From the NCBI GenBank assembly GCA_945836755.1, contig CAMAMB010000012.1, positions 1-50,216 of the forward strand: DNA of 50,216 bases, read 5' to 3'. Shown in pieces: positions 35,249-43,891 of this stretch. This DNA is from an uncultured Bacteroidales bacterium. Its GTDB lineage: Bacteria > Bacteroidota > Bacteroidia > Bacteroidales > Bacteroidaceae. The notes below the pieces were generated by a model. That model worked only from the letters and a program-made list of their open reading frames with translations, was not told the origin of the DNA and searched no databases. The translations under genes were made by a program, and so were the position numbers. Positions within the stretch are counted from its first letter, which is position 1. Each line of letters begins with the position of its first letter.

Positions 35249-35468
35249 TGGTGAAACGTTAGATATACGCGTAGGAAAAGCTGGATGTACATGCAGGAAA
35301 AACTACATGTACATGTAGAAAATCTTAGATGTACATGCAGGAAAAACTAGATGTACATGCAGGAAAAACTACATGTACATGCAGGAAAAACTACATGTAC
35401 ATGTAGAAAATCTTAGATGTACATAGAGGAAAAACCGGATGTACATGGAGGACAACTTAGATATACAT
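35249..35468. repeat. Ten-unit 22-bp tandem array, family A (inverted orientation)
   Basis: Ten 22-bp units: one degenerate (35249-35270) and nine clear (35271 through 35468). Consensus GCAGGAAAAACTAGATGTAC, that is the reverse complement of the unit at the window edges. Two alternate types occur, GTAGAAAATCTTAG... (35315, 35403) and GCAGGAAAAACTAC/G... The palindrome ATGTACAT recurs every 22 bp. Units degrade at both ends (ATATAC). Confidence 0.95.
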
Positions 35469-35656
35469 ACAGGGGTAAAGAAATAAGCAGAGCGTGCGCT
35501 GCATCCACTTACAGGGAATACAGGCACGCTCTGCGAGGAGAGAGCAACCTTCTCAAAAGGCTCGAGCTACAGACTCACAGGAGCTACATGGCAGAGAAGG
35601 GGAATAAGGTCATAAGAGACATATCGGCCAAGCGGCAGGGATAGCCAGAGAGCCTT

Positions 35657-35688
35657 CCCCGCAGCCACCTTGGTGTGGCAGCCGCGGG
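35657..35688 (-). terminator. Weak terminator candidate for the giant subtilase gene
   Basis: CCCGC..GCCAC pairs with GTGGC..GCGGG around a short loop, 8-40 nt after the stop codon on the minus strand. There is no T-run, so this is only a structural candidate. Confidence 0.35.
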
Positions 35689-35695
35689 AGTGGGC

Positions 35696-38600
35696 TTATT
35701 TGGCTACAAACTTGACCACGGTGGTGACGCCGTCAATCTCAGCAGCGAGCTGGTATACACCGGCTGTGGAGAGAGAGAGAAGGGCGTGCTGGCCTGCAGC
35801 GGTCTCGTTCATCTCCTTGACTACGACAGCACGACCGGCTGCATCGTACACCGTGAGCACGACATGATGGGCAGTCGGAAGGGTGACGATGGCCTTCAGT
35901 GCCTCAGCGGTGACGGTCACTGCCGAGGGAGAAGCAGGCGCTGTCTCAATGCCGGCTGAGGTGGAGACGATGAGGGGCACTTGCTGCGTGGTAGTAGCAC
36001 CGTTGACATCGGTAGCCGTCAGAGTGAGGGTGGTACTACCCTCACCCATCGTGGCAATGATGAAGCCGCCCAGGGAAGTATAGGCAGCTGCCACACCGGC
36101 ATCGGCTACAGTGGCAGTATAGGTCATGTCATCGCCGTCGGGGTCGGAGAAGAAAGAGGTAAAGAGATAGATGGGAGTAACCTGTCCCGGAGCAAGCACA
36201 ATCTCCTCGACACCTTCATAGACAGGGGCACGGTTGGTATGCTCCACCTGATAGTGAGCCTGGGCCGTGCTGACACTACCGGTCTCATCAGTGGCGGTGA
36301 AGGCAACGGTATGGGCACCGGCCTGGCCATAGGTGGGAGCCAGCTGCAAGTCGAGGGTGAGCGAGTAGCCAGCGGCTACACGGACACTGCCATCGTCAGC
36401 AATTTCGACACCTTCAGTGGAGCCGTCTGCTGAAGTGGCTGCCAGGATGGTGGCAGCCTCGCAGTCGTCGGAGAAACTGAGCGTGAAGGCATCGCCCTCG
36501 GCATCGGTCACTACGGTACGCAGGATGGCCACATCTCCCTCTGCGACGGTGAGAGTGGAGGCCGGCACTGTGATGAGAGGAGCTGCATTGCGGTCGAGCG
36601 TGATGTGGTAGTTGACGAGCTTCTGAGAAGGATCGTTGGTATGGATGACGAGGGTGGCCTTGTTGTCCTTATCGAAGTAGGTGTTGGCAGCTTTCACTGC
36701 GAACTTGACAGGCAACTGCTCACCCGGAGCAAGTTCGCCCTCGGTCTGCGCATCCAAGAGACGAATCCAGGGCTCGCCGGCCTCGCGTTCTACGCAGGTC
36801 ATGAAGAAGCCCATGGCACCGTAGCCATAATTGGCATCGAGCATCTCTTCCACGTCAAACCATCCGCCGAAGCTGTTGAGATAGGCCATGTAGCGGTTGG
36901 GTGACTTGCTGCCGTCCTTGTTGACAAGCATGGCAGAGTGGCCATAACCGGCGGGATACTTAACCACCACATAGAAGGTATCGGCGGGGTTGATGAAGAC
37001 AGGGCTATCGAAGGTAAGCATGCGGGGCTCACCATAGTAGCCGCCGTCACGGGGTTCTTCTTTCTCCACACGGAGTTTGCCATGGCCAATCTGGCTGCCC
37101 TTGGTCACATCGCTGCCGTAGATGACGGTAGCCTCTATATCTACATTTTCGAGGTCACCAATCGTACCCACGAAGTAGAGGTGGCTGAGGTTGAAACCCT
37201 GGTCAGGGGCTACGAAGCGAGTAGCGGCATAGAAATTGTCAGTAAGCGTAGAGCCTGTACCAAGGATGGCCGACTTGGCCGAAGAGACAGGCTGGAGCAC
37301 GGGATAGTAGATGAGGTTGCTGTACTCCGTGCCCTTGGGCACATCGTAGATGTAGGCATCCTGGTCGCCCTGGCCGTCGCTGAAATTGAACAGGCTGATT
37401 GCCGAGCCACCACGTGCGTGGAGCTGAGCGCCAATGGAGTCAGGAGCAAGAGGGCTGAAGGTGTTGGCCGCAGGGGCTACACCGCCACCGCCTTCCTCGT
37501 CGACCACAGGCACTTCGTCGCGACCTGAGGGGTCGAGCCGCAGAGAGTACTTCAACTTATAGGCGCCTTCATTGGCAATGGTAAGGGTTTCCTCGCCCTC
37601 GTAGTCGGGCTTCACATTGGTGATGGCAATGGTCTCGCGGTCGAGGGTCATGACGGGAGCGTCGGTCAGCACGATGTGGAAGGGCACCACAATCTGGTCT
37701 GTGGCCAGGCCGCTGACATGGAAGGTTATGGGGAGCGATGCCTCTGTGGGCATGCCCTGGTCCATGAAGAGCAACTTAAACTTGACGGGCTCGGTGCCGA
37801 CCACAATGGGCTCGGTCAGATAGTTGACATTCGACCAGTCAGTCACCCACTCGTCCCACCAGCTGTCATAATAAGTGGTATAGACGGTAAGGTAAGCAGG
37901 TATGGGCTGATAGTTCTCCCAGTCGAAGTCTGGGTCGTTGTTGTCCGGCTCGGGGTTGAAACTGATGGCGTCGATGGTGAACGCGGCACTGCCGGTATTC
38001 TTCACCTCAAACTCATATTCCAAAGTAGGATAGTTGAGATAGTCGGCCACCTCTTCAATCTCAAACGGCTGAGGGAAGACGGGGTTAGGCTGGCCGTTGA
38101 TGACAAGCTTAACGGGCAGGGTGACAACCTCCTTACCGGGCACATTGGTATGGATGGTGATGGCACGGTCGTACTCGCCGGCGAGGTCGTTGGCATAGAT
38201 GTCGATAGGCACACTCACCTGGCCACCGGCGGGCACATTGATGGTCTTGACAGGTGCGAACTCAATGGCATTGCCAGAGACGATGTAGCTGTCGGAGAGG
38301 GTGAGGCCACGCTGGCAACTCTCGTCCTGGAAACCGCAAAGTCCATAAATGCCAAGCACCATGCCTGTCTCGTTGAGGTTGTACTGGAACTTGAAGCGAC
38401 CATCCTTGTACATGATGAGCTGATAGTTCATTCCGATCATGGCGCTGTTGCCATAATTCTTGAAGGATACAATCACTCGGTCGTCTTCAGCCTTGTAGAA
38501 CACGCCGTCTGTACTCGAAACGTCCATGGTATGGTTGCCCCAGAAGGGAGCAATGATATTCTTGTAGAACGTATCGGTGGTAGGCAGCCCAGCGGGAGGT

Positions 38601-41600
38601 TCGGGGAAGTTCTTGTAATCAGCCCCTATGTCAGTGAACGATACGAAGCCTGTATTGTAGATGTACATCTTCTTATAGTTGACACCATAGAAGGGGAACT
38701 CGAATGGCAGGTCGACGGTATAGTAGTCAGTCTGGTCGAGGAAGTAAGACATGGGGAGGTGGGCATCGGCCGTCTCGGTGATGTCTTCCCACTTATAGTC
38801 CACGCCCTGATCGTCGCTCTTGGCCTTGAAAGAGTAGTCGACAGAGGAAGTCTCGTCGACGGTCACATCATTACGGCCGTACCAGGCTTCGGGATAGAGG
38901 CTGAAGGTCAGAGGCTCGTTGCCATCGTTCTTGATGACGAGCTCCTTGCTGATGGTTGCACCATGGTTGACAGTCTCTTCGATGGCCTCGGGAGCAAGCG
39001 CCCACTGGGGTACACCAATCACTTCGCCCTCGAGCTGCACGTGTATGGGTTCAAGTCCCTGGAAGGTGAGGACGAGTTGATCGGTTACTGCGCCTTCCAG
39101 CTCGGTGGGCAGATAGACGTCTATATCGCGGCCCTGGCCGGGCTCAACCACGAATGGAACCTGAAGCGACGCGTCGAGACGGAACTTGCCATCGGTCACA
39201 GCCACGCTCTCAACGGTGAGAGGACTGCGGCCCTTGTTGCTAAGGAGCACGGCACGGCGAGGCGTGGAGGTGCGGAAGTGGCGGCCGAAACTGATGGTCT
39301 CGGTGTCGACAACGGCAAGCGGCCGGAGGTCGCCCTCGATGTTGGCCTTAACTACAAGATTCTTGGTAGGCGTCTGGGGGTCGTTGGTAGCGACAGTGAG
39401 AAGATTTTCAATAGCGCCTGCATAGACCTTATCGCCGGCCTTGACGGTTACAGTGACTTCCTGACTATCGCCAATACCTATGACGCCATCAGCAGGAGAC
39501 ACGCTCTCGATGATGGAGGTGGCTGGAGCTAAGATTTTGACTGCCGTGCCGGTCTGGAACTGAGAGTAGATATAGTTGTCGTAGTCGCAGACAGCATCCC
39601 AGTCGGTCACGACGAACTCGTCGGCACAGTCGGGATCGCTCACAGCGCACATGAGGTAGCCTCCCTCACCGAACACCGTGGTGGGATCGTAGTCGTCATA
39701 GTAAACCTCTACGCTGCCATCGGGGCAGAGAGCCATGTGGAAGCTGATGATCGTCTTTTCGTCGCCCCCACGGAGAGCCGGGGTAATCACATTCTTAAAC
39801 TTGACCACGAACTTGCCATCCTGGCGGCCATAGGTAATCTTGCTGTTCGTATTGAGGTCAAGGTGGCCTGAATTGGCATAAGCCGAGATGTAGCCCAGGC
39901 CATTGACACAATTAGCCGTGGGGACAAGGCAAGCAATGTTGCCATCGGCCGTATACATGGAGACGCCACCATGAGAGGAGATGTAAACCTGCTCATAGTC
40001 CTGTCCATAGAAGGGGAACTTGAAGCCGAGGCTTACAGGCTCGCTCAACCACTGGTGGTCAGAGAACTGGCTGGTAATATCCGTCTCGCTGACCAGCTCA
40101 CGGTTGCCATCATAAGCGAAGGCATCACTGCCATTGAGATTAGAGATGTAGGTGTAACCAAACTTGTGGCCGGAGGCTCCCGCGAGGGTCTTGGCGCTAT
40201 ATTTAGGTATGACAAACTCAAGGGGGTACTGTCCGGCGTTCGAGATGGTGAACGAGGCCGTCTTGGTCTCACCGCCAACCGTGAGGGGACCCACGTCGAT
40301 AGTGTCCTTGTCTACCTCTATCTTGGCGGGATCTACTGCCACGCCACGCACGGTGAAGGTATGCTTGATACCGGCCTTGGACGTGAGCGTCACCGTGCCA
40401 CTAAGGCTTCCGGCTCGGGTAGGCTTGAAGGTGACATCTATCGTAGACTTGCCGCGGGAAGCGATGGCGGGCATATAGGTGGGCACCTGGAACTGGTCGG
40501 AGCTACACTTGATGTTGCTGCTACCCAAGGAGCCATAATTGCCACCGAAGACGCCATAGCCGGAGTTGACGAGCTCAACGCTCAAAGTCTTGGTCTCACC
40601 CACGAGCAGCTCGCCGAAGTTGACGAGGCTGGCGCTGCTGAGAGCCGGGACGTTGTTCTTGACAGTCATATTGACTGCCACCACGTGGTCGGCAGCCTCA
40701 GACTCATTGCTCTTTACCTTGAGGTTGAAACGATATGTACCATTGACAAGGCTCTGCCCATCATTGGTCAGTTGCACATCTTGGCTCTCGCCGGCGCGCA
40801 CCGTGCCCTCAATAGGCTCAGGCTTCAAGACAGCACTCCAGTCGGGGTTCTTGCTAATGGCAGTCACGTCCCAGACAAGCTGGTCGGCTACATTTTCATA
40901 GATACCGCCCTTCACGGCTTCTGCGAGCTGCTGCCAAGTGGCACCGTTGTCGTTGCTGAAGAAGCTGTAGTTTCGCAGTCCTGTCTGCTCGGTCTTACCG
41001 GCGCCAAGGGGGTTGGTCTGTCCTACTGGGAACTTGGCCACTACCCAGAAACTGGCTCCGGCAGGGAAGTAGAGTTGCTCGGTGAGGTTGATGTCGTAAT
41101 TGTAGGCCCAGAAACTATAGTTCACCTTCGCGAGAAGGGACGCGGCAGAGATGGTCTTGGATCCATCGTAGATTTCAATATCGGGGGCGGTACCGTTCAT
41201 GCCTCCAAACTTCAACGCCGTGAGATTAAAGCCTTCGGGATAGGTATCGGGATCTACATAGAAGTACTGCGCCAAGGCATTGGGCTTGGTCTTGTCTTCG
41301 TCGCCAAGGTAGGCCCAGATAGATGAGGCGTACGTGAGCTGCTTGGGATAGTCGGTGGCTTGATAGTCGGCCGTAACAAGGGGATGGCTGGCAGCTTTGG
41401 CCACCACCAGATGTGCATTGGCGGGTACAACATGACCGGGCGCGGGCTGCTTCTCCACTGCGCTGGTGGCCACGCTGACGCTGCGTGTAGCCGCCGTAAG
41501 CTGATACTTGAGCATACCCTCGCCCACATTGCTTATGGTGAACTGCGAAGTGGCTACAGGACTATTCTTAGCATCAACAGTCATGGAGAGCGTGGAAGCG

Positions 41601-43474
41601 CTAAGCTGCACTTCAGGTCCGGCATTGGTAGTAGTCTCCTTCACAGGTGAGAGCGCCGCACCTTGACCCCATCTGTTGTAGGCCACGAGGGCTATATAGT
41701 AAGTGGTGAGGGGCTTCAGGCCGCCTATCTCGTAGCTCATGGCGTCGCCACTATTCTTAAACTTAGTGTCAACGCTCACGCAGCGCACCTTGCTGAGGTC
41801 GTCGGATGAGGTAAATGGCTCTGTACTATAATAAATGAGGTGATGGTCAACACTTCCCTCATCGGCAGCCGGGATTACCCACTCCACGAGTACATTATCC
41901 TGCGAGGGGGTAAGGGTGAAGCCGTCTACGGCAGCTGGCGCTGCCCCGGTGCCCATCTGAAGAGCTTTGTAGGCATCGATGTAGCCACTACCGAAAAGGC
42001 CCACCATATCGGGGTTATCGGTGTAGAGGTCGTTGACTGAAGAGGTCAACTGCGTACGGAGAGTCTCATTGCTGAACTGACTGTTGCCATACTTTGAAAG
42101 TACCAAGGCGGCGATGCCGGATACATGCGGACAGGCCATAGAAGTTCCTTCATTGTAGCCATATGTGCTGTTGGGCAATGTGCTTAACACGCCATACTTT
42201 TCGCCGTTGTCCAAAAGGCCACCGGGAGCCGTTACATCACACCACGTACCACGCGAGGAGTAGTAAGCCACCTTGCCATCCGAGGCAAGTGCACCGACGG
42301 CTACAGCCTCTGGCAGACAGGCAGGATAGAAGTCGCCCTCGATACCTGTATTACCATTGGCGAAGATGCAGAGGCCGCCGTTCATGCGGTCGGTCCAGGC
42401 TTCTTCAGTAAAGTAGCGCACGGCTTCATTAACCACCTCTTCATAGTAACCGGGCTCTCTGTAGCCCCATGAGCATTGAGCGATGCTCGCACCCATGTCG
42501 GCTGCATAGACAAGGGCTGCAGCATAGTTGCCGGCGGCGGAGGTTCGGCTGTCAAACACTTGGCAACTCATCATCTTGACGCCACCTTGACCGTCTGAAC
42601 CACCTGCTACACCTGCCACACCGATGCCATTGCCGTTGACTGCACCCACCGTGCCGGCCACATGGGTACCGTGGCTGTGGGCGTTAATATCGGCAGAGCC
42701 GGTAACAAAGTTGTAACCATACACATCGTCCACATAGCCATTCCCATCGTCGTCGACACCGGGCTGACCGCCCAGCTCAGCCTCATTCACCCAGGTATTG
42801 GGAGCGAGGTCAGGGTGATCGACCTGGAAACCACCATCAATAATGGCAACTACCACGTCGCTCTTACCTGTCTCTTCCGCCCAGGCAGCCCACACATTGG
42901 CATCAGCACCAGCCTTGCTGCCGGTCATGCTGCCATCATTGTGGTAATGCCACTGCTGGGGAAGCAGAGGATCGTTGAAGGGGAACGTGGCGGCTTCCTG
43001 CATGGCTCGGGCCACCGTTGCTGTGCTGAAAGTCTGATAAGGACCATCGCCCACAAGCTGGGCCGCACGCACGGTCTCTGCCTTCTGCACACCGGGCACA
43101 GCCTTGTAGAGGTCGCGAGCCTGGGCCGGCTGCACGGATGATGCCTCGTAGCGGATTTCATACCAGAGGTCGAGGCCGTACTTACGGTGCTTGGCCTCAT
43201 TCTTCACGGAATGAGGGAACACGCGTTTCATACTGACCGCCCTCACTTTCTGACTGGCGCGATCAAACAGGGTAACCCCTGTAGTCACCACGCCCTCGGC
43301 ACTCATGGGAAGCACGGGGTTGAGCGAGATACGGTCACCCAGCTCACGCTGAAGCTTGACACGCACCACTCCACTCTCCACACCGTCAGCCACAGGGGCT
43401 GCCCATAGTGCGACACCACCCGTCAGTCCAACAGACAACAGGATAGTGCAAAGAAGTAGTAGTCTTCTTAACAT
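35696..43474 (-). CDS. Giant secreted subtilisin-like (S8) serine peptidase with T9SS-like C-terminus
   Basis: A 2592-aa secreted protein. Signal peptide LLLLCTILLSVGLTGG. The S8 domain spans about residues 165-510 with the triad D213 (VAIIDGGFQVDHPD), H268 (HSHGTHVAG) and S445 (GTSMACPH) and the oxyanion Asn N375 (FANGNTG), so it should be active. It is followed by a fibronectin type III-like domain (about 520-620), several choice-of-anchor-D/ASPM-like repeats (VNFGELLVGETKTLSVELVN, IDVGPLTVGGETKTASFTIS), two modules with FPFYG (VSLGFKFPFYGQDYEQVYIS and LPFEFPFYGVNYKKMYIYNT), a lectin-like or adhesive beta region and a cadherin-like Asp-rich Ig repeat (FSDPDGDDMTYTATV). The end (VYDAAGRAVVVKEM...GVYQLAAEI) is a T9SS sorting-like domain. 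It would be a cell-surface protease or adhesin. Its 5' leader is long and structured. Confidence 0.93.
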   Translation of the reverse strand: MLRRLLLLCTILLSVGLTGGVALWAAPVADGVESGVVRVKLQRELGDRISLNPVLPMSAEGVVTTGVTLFDRASQKVRAVSMKRVFPHSVKNEAKHRKYGLDLWYEIRYEASSVQPAQARDLYKAVPGVQKAETVRAAQLVGDGPYQTFSTATVARAMQEAATFPFNDPLLPQQWHYHNDGSMTGSKAGADANVWAAWAEETGKSDVVVAIIDGGFQVDHPDLAPNTWVNEAELGGQPGVDDDGNGYVDDVYGYNFVTGSADINAHSHGTHVAGTVGAVNGNGIGVAGVAGGSDGQGGVKMMSCQVFDSRTSAAGNYAAALVYAADMGASIAQCSWGYREPGYYEEVVNEAVRYFTEEAWTDRMNGGLCIFANGNTGIEGDFYPACLPEAVAVGALASDGKVAYYSSRGTWCDVTAPGGLLDNGEKYGVLSTLPNSTYGYNEGTSMACPHVSGIAALVLSKYGNSQFSNETLRTQLTSSVNDLYTDNPDMVGLFGSGYIDAYKALQMGTGAAPAAVDGFTLTPSQDNVLVEWVIPAADEGSVDHHLIYYSTEPFTSSDDLSKVRCVSVDTKFKNSGDAMSYEIGGLKPLTTYYIALVAYNRWGQGAALSPVKETTTNAGPEVQLSASTLSMTVDAKNSPVATSQFTISNVGEGMLKYQLTAATRSVSVATSAVEKQPAPGHVVPANAHLVVAKAASHPLVTADYQATDYPKQLTYASSIWAYLGDEDKTKPNALAQYFYVDPDTYPEGFNLTALKFGGMNGTAPDIEIYDGSKTISAASLLAKVNYSFWAYNYDINLTEQLYFPAGASFWVVAKFPVGQTNPLGAGKTEQTGLRNYSFFSNDNGATWQQLAEAVKGGIYENVADQLVWDVTAISKNPDWSAVLKPEPIEGTVRAGESQDVQLTNDGQSLVNGTYRFNLKVKSNESEAADHVVAVNMTVKNNVPALSSASLVNFGELLVGETKTLSVELVNSGYGVFGGNYGSLGSSNIKCSSDQFQVPTYMPAIASRGKSTIDVTFKPTRAGSLSGTVTLTSKAGIKHTFTVRGVAVDPAKIEVDKDTIDVGPLTVGGETKTASFTISNAGQYPLEFVIPKYSAKTLAGASGHKFGYTYISNLNGSDAFAYDGNRELVSETDITSQFSDHQWLSEPVSLGFKFPFYGQDYEQVYISSHGGVSMYTADGNIACLVPTANCVNGLGYISAYANSGHLDLNTNSKITYGRQDGKFVVKFKNVITPALRGGDEKTIISFHMALCPDGSVEVYYDDYDPTTVFGEGGYLMCAVSDPDCADEFVVTDWDAVCDYDNYIYSQFQTGTAVKILAPATSIIESVSPADGVIGIGDSQEVTVTVKAGDKVYAGAIENLLTVATNDPQTPTKNLVVKANIEGDLRPLAVVDTETISFGRHFRTSTPRRAVLLSNKGRSPLTVESVAVTDGKFRLDASLQVPFVVEPGQGRDIDVYLPTELEGAVTDQLVLTFQGLEPIHVQLEGEVIGVPQWALAPEAIEETVNHGATISKELVIKNDGNEPLTFSLYPEAWYGRNDVTVDETSSVDYSFKAKSDDQGVDYKWEDITETADAHLPMSYFLDQTDYYTVDLPFEFPFYGVNYKKMYIYNTGFVSFTDIGADYKNFPEPPAGLPTTDTFYKNIIAPFWGNHTMDVSSTDGVFYKAEDDRVIVSFKNYGNSAMIGMNYQLIMYKDGRFKFQYNLNETGMVLGIYGLCGFQDESCQRGLTLSDSYIVSGNAIEFAPVKTINVPAGGQVSVPIDIYANDLAGEYDRAITIHTNVPGKEVVTLPVKLVINGQPNPVFPQPFEIEEVADYLNYPTLEYEFEVKNTGSAAFTIDAISFNPEPDNNDPDFDWENYQPIPAYLTVYTTYYDSWWDEWVTDWSNVNYLTEPIVVGTEPVKFKLLFMDQGMPTEASLPITFHVSGLATDQIVVPFHIVLTDAPVMTLDRETIAITNVKPDYEGEETLTIANEGAYKLKYSLRLDPSGRDEVPVVDEEGGGGVAPAANTFSPLAPDSIGAQLHARGGSAISLFNFSDGQGDQDAYIYDVPKGTEYSNLIYYPVLQPVSSAKSAILGTGSTLTDNFYAATRFVAPDQGFNLSHLYFVGTIGDLENVDIEATVIYGSDVTKGSQIGHGKLRVEKEEPRDGGYYGEPRMLTFDSPVFINPADTFYVVVKYPAGYGHSAMLVNKDGSKSPNRYMAYLNSFGGWFDVEEMLDANYGYGAMGFFMTCVEREAGEPWIRLLDAQTEGELAPGEQLPVKFAVKAANTYFDKDNKATLVIHTNDPSQKLVNYHITLDRNAAPLITVPASTLTVAEGDVAILRTVVTDAEGDAFTLSFSDDCEAATILAATSADGSTEGVEIADDGSVRVAAGYSLTLDLQLAPTYGQAGAHTVAFTATDETGSVSTAQAHYQVEHTNRAPVYEGVEEIVLAPGQVTPIYLFTSFFSDPDGDDMTYTATVADAGVAAAYTSLGGFIIATMGEGSTTLTLTATDVNGATTTQQVPLIVSTSAGIETAPASPSAVTVTAEALKAIVTLPTAHHVVLTVYDAAGRAVVVKEMNETAAGQHALLSLSTAGVYQLAAEIDGVTTVVKFVAK

Positions 43475-43499
43475 AAAACAAGTTGATTATAAAAAAATA

Positions 43500-43640
43500 A
43501 ATTGGATAGGCTGAACCGAAGAGCCTCCGCCGCTCGACCATGACGAGAACGTAGATACCATACTCTCGCCACATGCCCGAGTACACCCCGAGCATCAAGA
43601 TATGGGTCGTTTGTATGCGCTGGCTTCTCAGTGACTGTAA
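43500..43640 (-). ncRNA. Structured 5' leader of the giant subtilase gene (candidate)
   Basis: On the minus strand, two GC-rich hairpins are evident: CGAGA-(GTA...TAC)-TCTCG at 43544-43568 and GAGC/GCTC at 43521-43535. They are preceded by a direct repeat of CTCGGG. The region lies downstream of a -7 motif and runs to an AT-rich patch about 35-40 nt before the ATG. It may be a regulatory leader; no riboswitch class was recognised. Confidence 0.3.
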
Positions 43641-43748
43641 GGGCCGTAGGGCAATAGTCTTAAATAAAGAAAGGCACGACGCTGAGAGCTGAGCTCCCCA
43701 CGTCGCGGTATATTACCACCCTTCACAAATACTTGTGTTAAGTCGTGG

Positions 43749-43756
43749 CAAAGATA
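43749..43756 (-). promoter_or_regulatory. -7 element for giant subtilase
   Basis: CAAAGATA on the plus strand, that is TATCTTTG on the minus strand. No -33 TTG is found at the usual spacing. Confidence 0.45.
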
Positions 43757-43891
43757 GTAAATATCAATGAAATACTTATGCTCTAACTTCCAAATTTTGC
43801 CTCGCCGGAAGTAAAAGCCATCTGCAAGGAGGTGAAACCGATAAGCAAATCCCTCTTCATGGCAGGAAGTTCGGACAACCGACATAAGCAG

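Larger units (their letters stand above)
35008..35695. other. Gene-poor stretch between pseudogene and giant subtilase
   Basis: No convincing gene in 688 bases. It contains a terminator at its left edge, the ten-unit family A array (35249-35468), a perfect 11-bp inverted repeat GCAGAGCGTGC (35487-35497 with 35524-35534) and a weak terminator-like stem before the protease. A 61-codon minus-strand frame at 35051-35236 has no recognisable similarity. Confidence 0.6.
43475..43891. other. Leader/intergenic region between subtilase and tamB
   Basis: A long non-coding stretch of 417 bases, both genes being read leftward. A minus-strand -7 motif TATCTTTG lies at 43749-43756, so a transcript of about 270 nt would precede the subtilase ATG. 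Small minus-strand frames (43386-43598 and 43628-43885) do not look like genes. Confidence 0.55.

Noticed and set aside
35417-35644. 75-codon plus-strand frame starting inside the 22-bp array
   Set aside because: Its start codon is part of the repeat, and the rest has no similarity; the 22-bp period would shift frame in each unit.
37676-41326. 618- and 451-codon plus-strand frames antisense to the giant subtilase
   Set aside because: They lie inside a continuous 2592-codon gene with clear domains on the minus strand and have no recognisable motif.
43386-43598. 70-codon minus-strand frame across the subtilase leader
   Set aside because: It overlaps the signal peptide region of the subtilase in another frame and the structured leader; no independent evidence for expression.
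43628-43885. 85-codon minus-strand frame directly after tamB
   Set aside because: It contains the -7 element of the subtilase promoter region and has no domain; composition looks non-coding.
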